Assembly: GCA_938028465.1 (NCBI GenBank)
Contig: CALJAA010000028.1
Span: 78,828 to 142,827, forward strand
DNA: 64,000 nucleotides
Origin: an uncultured Granulosicoccaceae bacterium
GTDB taxonomy: Bacteria > Pseudomonadota > Gammaproteobacteria > Granulosicoccales > Granulosicoccaceae
Reading direction: 5' to 3'
Both the position numbers and the translations under genes were made by a program. Positions 24,015 to 33,965 of the stretch are shown here, one piece after another (the first letter of the stretch is position 1; each line of letters begins with the position of its first letter). Under the pieces are notes generated by a model, which did no database searches, was not told where the DNA came from, and saw nothing but the letters and a program-made list of their open reading frames with translations.

Positions 24015-25003
24015 TATACGACTCCAGCGCCAAGCAGCGCATGCATGCTAATAACGCCTATTATTCGGTTGGCGTCGTCGACTACAGGTAATGCGGTAAT
24101 GCGATGTTGCTGCATGAGCGCAACGGCGTTGATTGCTAAGGTATCAGCGGTGGTCGTGCGGCCGCCAGTTGTCATCACCTCCTCAATAGCTTGGCTGCGT
24201 AAATCGTTTTGTTCATCAATTGTGCGTCGTAAATCGCCGTCGGTGAACACGCCCAATAATGTTTGCGTGTCATCGATGATGGTCACCATGCCTAAACCTT
24301 TGCTCGTCATCTCTAGCAAGGCTTGTGGCAATAAGGCTTTTTTATCAATCATCGGCGTGTCTTTCTCTGCGGACATTAAGTCGGCCACACGTAGCAGCAA
24401 TCGACGCCCGAGCCGTCCGCCAGGGTGTGACATTGCGAAGTCATCTTCGCTGAAGCCTCTCGCATGGAGTAACGATACAGCGAGGGCGTCACCTAGTGCG
24501 AGAGTGCAGGTGGTACTGGCCGTGGGCGCAAGACCCAAGGGGCAGGCTTCTTTTTTAACACTAATATCGAGATTGATATCGGCTGCTTTGGCAAGTGGTG
24601 AGCTTGACCCGCTGCATAAGGTGATGAGCGGTATACCGAGCCGTTTGATACCAGGTAATAAAGTGAGTATTTCATCGGATGAGCCAGAGTAAGAAATGGC
24701 TAACACCACATCGCTTTGCTTGAGCATGCCTAGATCACCATGGCTGGCTTCGGCGGCATGAACGAAAAAAGCTGGGCTACCGGTACTGGCGAATGTCGCG
24801 GCCATCTTATTACCAATGTGCCCAGATTTGCCGATTCCAGTGACAACTATCCTGCCTTCACAAGCCATTAGGACTTTACAGGCATCAACAAATTGCTGAT
24901 CCAGGCGTGGCTTTAACGCTAGAAGTGCTTCGGCCTCAATATCGATAACGTCTCTAGCGGATTGCAGAAATACATCGTTGGACGTGTCGTTTGCATTGTT
25001 CAT
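24014..25003 (-). CDS. kdsD: Arabinose-5-phosphate isomerase
   Basis: A 329-residue enzyme that converts ribulose-5-phosphate to arabinose-5-phosphate, first step of KDO synthesis for LPS. The SIS domain holds GIGKSGHIGNKMA (56-68); K59, E111, E152 and H193 occupy the positions of the catalytic residues of E. coli KdsD. Two CBS domains follow (about 205-329). It heads the lptCAB-rpoN operon and is 14 bases from mlaA on the same strand. Confidence 0.95.
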   Translation of the reverse strand: MNNANDTSNDVFLQSARDVIDIEAEALLALKPRLDQQFVDACKVLMACEGRIVVTGIGKSGHIGNKMAATFASTGSPAFFVHAAEASHGDLGMLKQSDVVLAISYSGSSDEILTLLPGIKRLGIPLITLCSGSSSPLAKAADINLDISVKKEACPLGLAPTASTTCTLALGDALAVSLLHARGFSEDDFAMSHPGGRLGRRLLLRVADLMSAEKDTPMIDKKALLPQALLEMTSKGLGMVTIIDDTQTLLGVFTDGDLRRTIDEQNDLRSQAIEEVMTTGGRTTTADTLAINAVALMQQHRITALPVVDDANRIIGVISMHALLGAGVV

Positions 25004-25017
25004 GTAGCCTTTATAGC

Positions 25018-25842
25018 TTATTCGCTGGTAGAACTGCTATCAGTTGTTGATTCTTCATCCTCATCTTCGTCATCGAGCTCTTCATCGTCTAGCTCGTCAT
25101 CTTCATCGTCAAAGTCTTCAAATTCATCGAAGTCCTCGCCTAAGCTGACCTCTCGCTTACCTTCAAACGTTGCTTCTCGATGACTCTTAACCCAGATATC
25201 TCTTAGTAGTAGGTAGGGATCAAGCGCGTCGTCTAGTAATCTGCCGGCAGACAAAAATCGCGCTCGGGTGTCGATGATGCCAATGCCTCTAGTGGTATTA
25301 AGCACTCGCGGCTCATCCGTTAAATAAGGGGGGAGGTAGCTGGTTGCGCCATCTACTACACGGCCGACAGCCGCTCGGCCATTAGCTGGCCCCAGAAAAG
25401 GCAGCATGATAAACGGCCCTTCGCCCACACCCCAAACGCCGAGTGTTTGCCCAAAGCTATCATTGTGTTTAGGCAGTCCGATGCGGGTGCCGATGTCAAA
25501 TATGCCTGCAATTCCGATGGTGCTATTAACAAGGAATCGCCCAGCGTCGCTTGCGGCTTGCTTGAACTTGCCTTGTAAAACTGCATTGACGAATACGGTC
25601 ACGTCATCGATGTTGTTAAACACATTGCTGACTCCGTCTTCGATTGGATCTGCAACGAAGAACCGATAGGTGCGAGCAGCGGGTTCGAGTAACCCTCTAT
25701 CAAGCTCGGTGTTAAAGGCGTAGATTTTGCGATTGGTTGACTCGTAAGGATCGTAAACTGGACTTGTGCTGGAATTTGTTGCGCAACCACTGGTAGAGAC
25801 TATGCTAATTACAAGGGATAGAAGAAGCAAAATACGGGTCAT
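25018..25842 (-). CDS. mlaA: MlaA (VacJ) outer-membrane lipoprotein with acidic tail
   Basis: A 274-residue lipoprotein that removes misplaced phospholipids from the outer leaflet of the outer membrane. I chose the ATG at 25842, which gives a clean lipoprotein signal (MTRILLLLSLVISIVSTSGC, Cys at residue 20); a longer frame to 25968 would bury it. The family core is clear: DPYESTNRKIYAFN, FLVNSTIGIAGIFDIGT, DSFGQTLGVWGVGEGPF. The last ~40 residues are almost only Asp and Glu with a Ser/Thr end, an unusual tail beyond the family fold. It is divergent from mlaFEDCB, 193 bases away. Confidence 0.93.
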   Translation of the reverse strand: MTRILLLLSLVISIVSTSGCATNSSTSPVYDPYESTNRKIYAFNTELDRGLLEPAARTYRFFVADPIEDGVSNVFNNIDDVTVFVNAVLQGKFKQAASDAGRFLVNSTIGIAGIFDIGTRIGLPKHNDSFGQTLGVWGVGEGPFIMLPFLGPANGRAAVGRVVDGATSYLPPYLTDEPRVLNTTRGIGIIDTRARFLSAGRLLDDALDPYLLLRDIWVKSHREATFEGKREVSLGEDFDEFEDFDDEDDELDDEELDDEDEDEESTTDSSSTSE

Positions 25843-26035
25843 AATTATTTTCCAGTAGCCTATCTTGGCTGTCCAAAGTTTATAGCGCTGTAAGTCGCTG
25901 ATTGTTGTGCTTAGTGTAGCTGATGGCTTGCTCAGCTGGGAGTCAGCTTTGTCTGGCAATATGGTCATTATTAAGCGTTCCGGTTACAAGCTGTTACACT
26001 CACCAGAGCATCATTAAGCTAACATTTCTGACATC

Positions 26036-26863
26036 TTGAATACTCAACAATCACAATCTGAAACCTTGGTCCAAATACGGGATCTAAGGTTCAAACGCGG
26101 CAGCAAGGTCATATTTGACGGCATCACAATGGATATCCCGCGTGGCAAAATCACCACGATCATGGGGCCAAGTGGCACAGGTAAAACTACGCTACTCAAA
26201 GTTATTGGCGGTCAATTAAAACCATCTGGTGGTTCAGTCCAGGTGGATGGGTTAGAAGTTCCGAAGCTACGCCGTCGCGATCTTTACACGCTTCGCAAGC
26301 GTATGGGTATGTTGTTCCAATCTGGCGCGTTGCTTACCGATATAACCGTGTTTGATAACGTTGCGTTTCCGCTACGTGAGCACACTGATTTACCCGAGCG
26401 TTTGGTTCGCCATTTAGTATTGATGCGTTTGCAGGCAGTTGGCCTACGGGGTTCACGCGATCTCTATCCAGCAGAGTTATCGGGTGGTATGGCGCGACGA
26501 GTTGCTTTGGCTCGTGCGTTAATGCTCGATCCAATGATGATTCTCTATGATGAGCCGTTCACCGGCCAGGACCCAATATCAATGGGTGTGCTGCTAGAGC
26601 TAATTAAAACCGTTAATGAGGCACTTAACCTTACCTCTGTGATTGTTTCGCATGATTTGGCTGAAGCTATGTCAATTTCAGATTATGTCGTGATCATTTC
26701 TAATGGCAAAGTCGTCGCTGCAGACTCTCCAGAGGGTTTACGTCAGTCCGATTCCGAATGGGTTCAACAGTTTCTTAATGGTTTGCCTGATGGGCCGGTT
26801 CCATTTCAAGCCGCTGCACCCGACTACGCTACTGATCTTTTTGATATCGAGCAGCGCTCATGA
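26036..26863 (+). CDS. mlaF: Phospholipid ABC transporter ATPase MlaF
   Basis: A 275-residue ATPase of the Mla system, which moves phospholipids between inner membrane and periplasmic carrier. Walker A GPSGTGKT (44-51), signature LSGGM (148-152) and Walker B MILYDEP (D172, E173) are intact. The family-typical GMLFQSGALLTDITVFDNVAF lies near 91-111. The start is TTG at 26036; an in-frame TAA lies five codons upstream and the domain begins within 12 residues, so no other start fits. Overlaps mlaE by four bases. Confidence 0.95.
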   Translation: MNTQQSQSETLVQIRDLRFKRGSKVIFDGITMDIPRGKITTIMGPSGTGKTTLLKVIGGQLKPSGGSVQVDGLEVPKLRRRDLYTLRKRMGMLFQSGALLTDITVFDNVAFPLREHTDLPERLVRHLVLMRLQAVGLRGSRDLYPAELSGGMARRVALARALMLDPMMILYDEPFTGQDPISMGVLLELIKTVNEALNLTSVIVSHDLAEAMSISDYVVIISNGKVVAADSPEGLRQSDSEWVQQFLNGLPDGPVPFQAAAPDYATDLFDIEQRS

Positions 26864-27639
26864 TGGACTTTCTTGCAAACTCGGGTCGTCGTTATCTGAA
26901 TACGCTGGGAAGCCTGGGGCGCGCCAGTGTGTTTCTTGCGCAATTACTCAGCGCTTTACCTTCGCTGTTGCTGCGTTTCTCACTCGTTATCAAGCAGTTG
27001 TTTTCATCGGGCGTCATGACGCTGTCGATTATTTTGATATCAGGTTTGTTTGTAGGTATGGTTTTGGCGCTGCAGGGTTACAACGCGCTAGTACGCTTTG
27101 GTGCTGAAGATACTCTCGGTAGCTTCGTTGCGGTAGTGCTGGTGCGTGAGCTTGGTCCGGTAGTTACTGCGTTGCTGTTCGCTGGTCGTGCAGGGTCTGC
27201 GATGACGGCTGAAATCGGTTTGATGAAAGCAACTGAGCAGTTATCTGGTCTTGAGATGATGGCGGTTGATCCTTTTAAACGAGTGTTTGCTCCGCGTTTT
27301 CTTGCAGGTTTTTTTGCTCTGCCTGCATTGGCGGCGATGTTTAGTGCCATTGCCATATTAGGTGGCCACCTAGTTGGTGTTGAAGTGCTGGGTGTTGATG
27401 CCGGAGCCTATTGGTCACAAATGCAAGCATCGGTCGATTTTTGGGAAGATGTTGTTAGCGGCTTGATCAAAGCCGTGGTATTTGGTTTTGTAGTTTGCTG
27501 GATTGCAATTTTTCAGGGGGCAGACTGCGTGCCTACATCTGAGGGTGTCAGTAGCGCGACAACTCGCACGGTGGTTTACTCTAGTTTAATGGTGCTGGGC
27601 TTGGATTTTCTGCTCACAGCTATTATGTTTAACGTATAG
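26860..27639 (+). CDS. mlaE: Phospholipid ABC transporter permease MlaE
   Basis: A 259-residue inner-membrane permease with about five to six hydrophobic segments. The family signature is VLVRELGPVVTALLFAGRAGSAMTAEIG (about residues 88-115), followed by GLEMMAVDPF. It pairs with MlaF and binds MlaD. The gene starts in an ATGA overlap with mlaF and ends 9 bases before mlaD. Confidence 0.95.
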   Translation: MMDFLANSGRRYLNTLGSLGRASVFLAQLLSALPSLLLRFSLVIKQLFSSGVMTLSIILISGLFVGMVLALQGYNALVRFGAEDTLGSFVAVVLVRELGPVVTALLFAGRAGSAMTAEIGLMKATEQLSGLEMMAVDPFKRVFAPRFLAGFFALPALAAMFSAIAILGGHLVGVEVLGVDAGAYWSQMQASVDFWEDVVSGLIKAVVFGFVVCWIAIFQGADCVPTSEGVSSATTRTVVYSSLMVLGLDFLLTAIMFNV

Positions 27640-27648
27640 GTCAAGACT

Positions 27649-28098
27649 ATGAACTCACGCACAACAGAAATTTTGGTTGGACTTTTCATGTTGTTGTTTT
27701 TAGGAGCGATGACAATATTGGCCTTAAAGGTGAGTAATCTTACTAGCCTATCCGGTGTCCAGGGTTATCAAGTTCGTGCCAACTTCGATAACGTCGGCGG
27801 TTTGCGTGTTCGTGCACCTGTCTCGGCAGGTGGCGTTAAAGTGGGGCAGGTGTCTCATATCGAGTACGACAGCGAAACCTTTGAAGCTAAAGTAACTCTG
27901 ACTATTGACGAAAAGTTTAATCAATTCCCAACCGATACTTCGGCCAGTATTTATACGGCGGGTTTACTCGGGGAGCAATACATCGGCCTAGAACCTGGCG
28001 CTGATGATGAAGTTCTCGAACAGGACAGTGAAATCGGCTTAACGCAATCTGCGTTAGTGCTTGAGCGATTGATTGGCCAAGTACTGCTGAACAAGTAA
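27649..28098 (+). CDS. mlaD: MlaD, MCE-domain phospholipid-binding protein
   Basis: A 149-residue protein with one N-terminal membrane helix (ILVGLFMLLFLGAMTILAL) and one MCE domain (FDNVGGLRVRAPVSAGGVKVG near residues 44-64; IYTAGLLGEQYIGL near 102-115). It forms the hexameric ring on the periplasmic side of MlaFE that handles lipid. Length is close to the proteobacterial single-MCE forms (E. coli 183). Coupled between mlaE and mlaC. Confidence 0.95.
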   Translation: MNSRTTEILVGLFMLLFLGAMTILALKVSNLTSLSGVQGYQVRANFDNVGGLRVRAPVSAGGVKVGQVSHIEYDSETFEAKVTLTIDEKFNQFPTDTSASIYTAGLLGEQYIGLEPGADDEVLEQDSEIGLTQSALVLERLIGQVLLNK

Positions 28099-28114
28099 TG
28101 AAAAGGACATTATA

Positions 28115-28747
28115 ATGAATCAACTTTTTAACTTATCAATGAGTCAAACAATTAAACATGGCGTAGCGTGTCTTGCTCTGTTAGGTGCCTCTTTTGTAGC
28201 AAGCGCTGAAGAGCATCCAGCGCAAGTCATGGTGGTAGAGTCTACTACCCAAATGATGGATTTTTTAAAGACAGATGCCGATAAAATTAAAAATGATCCA
28301 GAGTACTTAGCCGCTAAGGTTGATGAGTTGGTTGTGCCTCATCTCGACTTCAAAAGAATGACTCGTCTTGCCGTGGGCAAAAACTGGAAAAAAGCATCTA
28401 AAGATCAACAACAAGAATTAGTTTCTGAATTCAAAAATTTGCTTTTGAATACCTATACAAATGCACTGACTGAATACAGTGGTGAAACCATTGAGTTCGA
28501 ACCTTACCGGCCTATTGAAAAAGAAGGCTTCGCAGTAGTGCGGTCCACTTTTAATCAAGCTGGTGGTGGTGCCGTGCCAGTAATCTATAAGCTGCGCGGA
28601 AAAGGTGGCTGGAAGATCTATGACATCGAAGTCAATAGCGTAAGCTTAGTTACCAGCTACCGTACAGCTTTTGGTACCGAAGTCAGCAATGGCGGTATCG
28701 ATGGCTTGTTAGGTACCTTAAAAAAGAAAAATAGCGAAACCGAGTAA
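28115..28747 (+). CDS. mlaC: MlaC periplasmic phospholipid shuttle
   Basis: A 210-residue soluble carrier. The N-terminus has a signal peptide (core GVACLALLGASFVASA, cut before EEHP). The Tol-Tol-Ttg2 family core is visible in VVPHLDFKRMTRLAVGKNW, FKNLLLNTYTNALTEYSG and the C-terminal GGWKIYDIEVNSVSLVTSYR. It carries lipid between MlaA at the outer membrane and MlaFEDB. AAAGGA precedes the ATG. The stop shares a base with the mlaB start (TAATG). Confidence 0.95.
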   Translation: MNQLFNLSMSQTIKHGVACLALLGASFVASAEEHPAQVMVVESTTQMMDFLKTDADKIKNDPEYLAAKVDELVVPHLDFKRMTRLAVGKNWKKASKDQQQELVSEFKNLLLNTYTNALTEYSGETIEFEPYRPIEKEGFAVVRSTFNQAGGGAVPVIYKLRGKGGWKIYDIEVNSVSLVTSYRTAFGTEVSNGGIDGLLGTLKKKNSETE

Positions 28748-29049
28748 TGAATTCTGAATCCATCTCAAGGGTCAACGTTGACGTTACTGAAGGCCGTTGC
28801 GCGCTTAACGGGGTGCTCGATTTCAATACAACCCGTGCTGCACTTGAGAGCCTAAGCCCGGTTATTAAGAAACAGGCTAAGGTCGAAATAGACCTTGGCT
28901 CAATCAGCAGTGCCAATAGCGCCGGCTTAGCTTTGCTCATCGAATGCCAAGCTTTGGCTCATATGCATCAGCATCAGGTGCAATTTTCCAACATCCCCGA
29001 CGGCTTGTTGCAGTTAGCGGACGTTTGTGAGGTGAAGGGCCTGATATAA
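28747..29049 (+). CDS. mlaB: MlaB, STAS-domain subunit
   Basis: A 100-residue single STAS domain that binds MlaF and supports its activity. The conserved SANSAGLALLIE (about residues 58-69) includes the serine typical of STAS proteins. It completes mlaFEDCB. Only 47 bases separate it from murA, so the BolA-like gene ibaG found here in E. coli and Pseudomonas is absent. Confidence 0.9.
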   Translation: MNSESISRVNVDVTEGRCALNGVLDFNTTRAALESLSPVIKKQAKVEIDLGSISSANSAGLALLIECQALAHMHQHQVQFSNIPDGLLQLADVCEVKGLI

Positions 29050-29090
29050 TCTCAGGCTGGCGGTCACCGCCTTTCTTCAATTTGCTTTGA

Positions 29091-30985
<1,895 letters not shown>

Positions 30986-30989
30986 ACTA

Positions 30990-32042
30990 ATGAAAACGAC
31001 CGATGATGTAAGAATAACGGGCACGACCGAGATTACCGCACCTCAAGATCTTATAAACACCATACCCATATCCGATGCAGCTAAAAGCACGGTGCTGAAA
31101 ACCCGAAGTGACGTCAGTAACATATTGAATGGCTCTGATGATCGCCTAGTTGTGGTGGTAGGCCCTTGCTCGATTCATGATCCCAAAGCGGCACTCGAGT
31201 ACGCGGCACTTTTAGCTGAACAGCAGCAAGTTCACAAAGATGAGTTGTGCGTCATCATGCGCGTGTATTTCGAAAAGCCGCGCACGACTGTTGGTTGGAA
31301 GGGTTTGATCAATGATCCTGATATGGATAACAGTTTTAACATCAACAAAGGTGTTGAAATGGCGCGCTCCTTGTTGCTTGAGATCAATAACCTTGGCTTG
31401 CCCGCAGGCGTTGAGTACCTAGATTTAATTAGCCCGCAATTTATCGCAGACCTCGTCGGCTGGGGTGCCATCGGGGCGCGTACAACCGAAAGCCAAGGGC
31501 ATCGAGAGTTAGCATCAGGCTTGTCATGTCCGGTTGGATTTAAAAATGGCACAGCCGGTAGTGTGCAGATTGCTGTTGATGCAATTGGTGCTGCCAAAGG
31601 TTCGCATATGTTTTTGGCGGCCTCCAAAGAAGGCAAGCTTGCCATTATGCAAACCGCGGGTAATGATGATTGTCATATCATTTTGCGTGGCGGCAAAGCC
31701 AACACTAACTACGATGCTGCCAGTGTTGATGATGCGTGTGCCTTGTTAGCAAAGGCGGGATTAAGCGAGCGTGTAATGATCGATTGTAGTCATGCAAATT
31801 CTCGCAAGAAGCATAAACGTCAGTCGTATGTATGTCGTGACGTTTGCGCTCAAGTGGCTGATGGTGACAAACGAATTATGGGCGTGATGATCGAAAGTAA
31901 TTTGGTTGAAGGTAACCAGAGCACATCAAATTCACCTTTAGTGCATGGGCAAAGCGTTACGGATGCCTGTATTGCTTGGGATGATACCCTGCCCATGCTT
32001 GCCGATTTGGCAAATGCCGTTAAAGCTCGACGAGCGCAATAA
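30990..32042 (+). CDS. aroG: DAHP synthase, class I (copy 1)
   Basis: A 350-residue 3-deoxy-D-arabino-heptulosonate-7-phosphate synthase of the AroF/G/H type, entry to aromatic amino acid synthesis from PEP and erythrose-4-phosphate. VVGPCSIHDP contains the metal-binding cysteine C60; KPRTTVGWKGLINDP and GARTTESQGHREL bind substrates. Both copies keep the N-terminal Asp-Asp pair and the Ser of LASGLSCPVG that line the feedback pocket. Here the segment equivalent to FLSVTK of E. coli AroG reads FLAASK, so the pocket serine (S211 in AroG) is replaced. It lies 4 bases after hisG. Confidence 0.94.
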   Translation: MKTTDDVRITGTTEITAPQDLINTIPISDAAKSTVLKTRSDVSNILNGSDDRLVVVVGPCSIHDPKAALEYAALLAEQQQVHKDELCVIMRVYFEKPRTTVGWKGLINDPDMDNSFNINKGVEMARSLLLEINNLGLPAGVEYLDLISPQFIADLVGWGAIGARTTESQGHRELASGLSCPVGFKNGTAGSVQIAVDAIGAAKGSHMFLAASKEGKLAIMQTAGNDDCHIILRGGKANTNYDAASVDDACALLAKAGLSERVMIDCSHANSRKKHKRQSYVCRDVCAQVADGDKRIMGVMIESNLVEGNQSTSNSPLVHGQSVTDACIAWDDTLPMLADLANAVKARRAQ

Positions 32043-32102
32043 TCGCTTAATTTCATGGGCTAATCTGTACAAGCCCGTCTCAAAATACCGCAAACACTAT
32101 TC

Positions 32103-33158
32103 ATGAACACAACCGACGACGTAAGAATTACTGGCACCACTGAGTTAATCGCTCCACATGATCTGATCGCTAAGTTACCCGTATCTGATGCGGCTCAAGC
32201 CACGGTATTGAATGCTCGACAATCAGTGAGTAACATTCTCAAGGGTGAGGATGATCGCTTAGTTGTTGTCGTTGGCCCTTGTTCGATCCATGATCCTGAT
32301 GCTGCGCTTGAATACGCGACAAAGCTTCAAGCCCAGCAGGAAGCTCATAAGGGTGAGCTATGCATCATCATGCGAGTCTATTTTGAAAAACCTCGTACCA
32401 CCGTTGGCTGGAAAGGGTTGATCAACGATCCCGATATGGATGACAGCTTTGATATCAACAAGGGTGTCGAATTAGCGCGTTCATTGTTGCTCGATATTAA
32501 CAATCTTGGCTTGCCTGCAGGCGTTGAGTATCTTGATTTAATCAGCCCGCAATTTATTGCGGACCTCGTCGGTTGGGGTGCTATTGGCGCTCGTACAACT
32601 GAAAGCCAAGGGCATCGAGAGTTGTCATCCGGTTTGTCATGCCCGGTAGGTTTTAAAAATGGCACAGCTGGCAGTATTCAAATTGCTGTTGATGCTATCG
32701 GTGCTGCGAAGCATCCGCATAATTTTTTATCGGTGACTAAAGAGGGTAAATCAGCTATTTTTCAAACTGCCGGCAACTCAGATTGCCATTTAATTTTACG
32801 TGGCGGCAAGGCTTCCACTAACTATGATGCGGCGAGTGTTGATGATTCATGCGCAATGTTGGCAAAAGCAGGTTTAGCAGAGCAGGTGATGATTGATTGC
32901 AGTCACGCTAACTCTCGCAAAAAGCATAAGCGCCAGTTGTATGTCTGCCGTGATATTTGCGCACAAGTTAGCGATGGCGATAAGCGCATCATTGGCTTGA
33001 TGATCGAAAGTAATCTGATTGAAGGTAATCAAAGCCCTTCTGCTAAGCCGTTGGTGCGTGGTCAGAGTGTGACTGATGCCTGTGTGTCATGGGACGACAC
33101 GTTACCAATGCTCGATATGCTGTCAGCGGCGGTGAGAGCACGTCGCGCGCTTGGCTAG
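32103..33158 (+). CDS. aroG: DAHP synthase, class I (copy 2)
   Basis: A 351-residue paralogue of the preceding gene, about four-fifths identical by eye and in the same orientation, 60 bases on. Catalytic motifs are identical (GPCSIHDP, PRTTVGWKGL, GARTTESQ). It keeps FLSVTK, as in E. coli AroG and AroF, where copy 1 has FLAASK, and differs again at the AroG V221 position (AIF against AIM). This suggests two isoenzymes with different feedback inhibitors. A CRP-like site lies 17 bases after its stop. Confidence 0.94.
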   Translation: MNTTDDVRITGTTELIAPHDLIAKLPVSDAAQATVLNARQSVSNILKGEDDRLVVVVGPCSIHDPDAALEYATKLQAQQEAHKGELCIIMRVYFEKPRTTVGWKGLINDPDMDDSFDINKGVELARSLLLDINNLGLPAGVEYLDLISPQFIADLVGWGAIGARTTESQGHRELSSGLSCPVGFKNGTAGSIQIAVDAIGAAKHPHNFLSVTKEGKSAIFQTAGNSDCHLILRGGKASTNYDAASVDDSCAMLAKAGLAEQVMIDCSHANSRKKHKRQLYVCRDICAQVSDGDKRIIGLMIESNLIEGNQSPSAKPLVRGQSVTDACVSWDDTLPMLDMLSAAVRARRALG

Positions 33159-33174
33159 CCTCACGGTTCAAACA

Positions 33175-33190
33175 TGTGATCTGCATCACA
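33175..33190 (+). promoter_or_regulatory. Perfect CRP/Vfr-type site
   Basis: TGTGATCTGCATCACA is a perfect TGTGA-N6-TCACA palindrome, the core of CRP-family operators. It lies about 120 bases upstream of the HAMP gene and just after the second DAHP synthase. Downstream, ACGCTGG (33197-33203) and CCAGCGT (33213-33219) form a hairpin that may end the aro transcript. Confidence 0.7.
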
Positions 33191-33308
33191 TATGCAACGC
33201 TGGGTAATCAATCCAGCGTAATCACCTTGGTTCGCTGATTAAGTAAACCCCCCACGCGCCGATTTTCCTTGTATCTACCCATTTTGCGGGTGCTTACAGG
33301 GGCTTGCC

Positions 33309-33944
33309 ATGGCGCGCTCATCAGACGCTATTTTTCCACTATCGCTGTTTAAGGATAAAACCTTTCAGTTACGGCAGATTCGCCGAGTGTCGTGGGTGTG
33401 CTTATTCTTTGTTGTGCAATCAACTTTGTTGCTGGGTATTTTTTATCACAACATTCTGGGCGGTATTGTTGAAGGTACTGCTCCGTTGATGTTTGCTTCA
33501 GAAGAAATGCAGTCATTAAGCGAACGAGTACCTTCGGCTGGCGCTGTGATGGGTAAATGGATGCTTTGGATGTTGGCCGTTAATGCCGTGATCACCCTGG
33601 CTATCGCTGTTTACATATTGCGCAAGTTGGGTAATCCTATGTTGGCTATGCGTCGCGCGTTAACGGATATTGGAAACGGCAATCTTGATGTTCGTTTGCG
33701 TACTGGCGATGCCAGCGAGTTTTCTGAATTATCGACAGCACTTAACAGTGCGCTAGAGCAAATTCAACGGCAGATCAAACAAGCTCGAGAAGAAATAAGC
33801 GTGTTTGATAAATTGGAACAACAACCTGTGCCTGATTCGGAAGAGCTTCAAAACGCTTTAAAAAACTGCCGAGCTGCATTGGATTATTTTGAGGGCGATG
33901 TAGTTGACGACGCTGATCGTCCAGCCGCCAATCGAAACCACTAA
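33309..33944 (+). CDS. Membrane protein with HAMP domain, no output domain
   Basis: A 211-residue protein. One membrane helix (about 28-50), a short periplasmic loop of about 30 residues, a second helix (about 83-105), then a HAMP-type linker (NPMLAMRRALTDIGNGNLDVRL, split at residues 109-130) and a coiled-coil (FSELSTALNSALEQIQRQIKQAREE). No kinase, methyl-accepting or cyclase domain follows; the C-terminus is a short acidic tail. The gene is 21 bases upstream of a secreted metallopeptidase and may be transcribed with it under a CRP-type site. The signal it senses and its partner are unknown. Confidence 0.75.
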   Translation: MARSSDAIFPLSLFKDKTFQLRQIRRVSWVCLFFVVQSTLLLGIFYHNILGGIVEGTAPLMFASEEMQSLSERVPSAGAVMGKWMLWMLAVNAVITLAIAVYILRKLGNPMLAMRRALTDIGNGNLDVRLRTGDASEFSELSTALNSALEQIQRQIKQAREEISVFDKLEQQPVPDSEELQNALKNCRAALDYFEGDVVDDADRPAANRNH

Positions 33945-33965
33945 GCAGCTGCCGGGCTAATAGGG

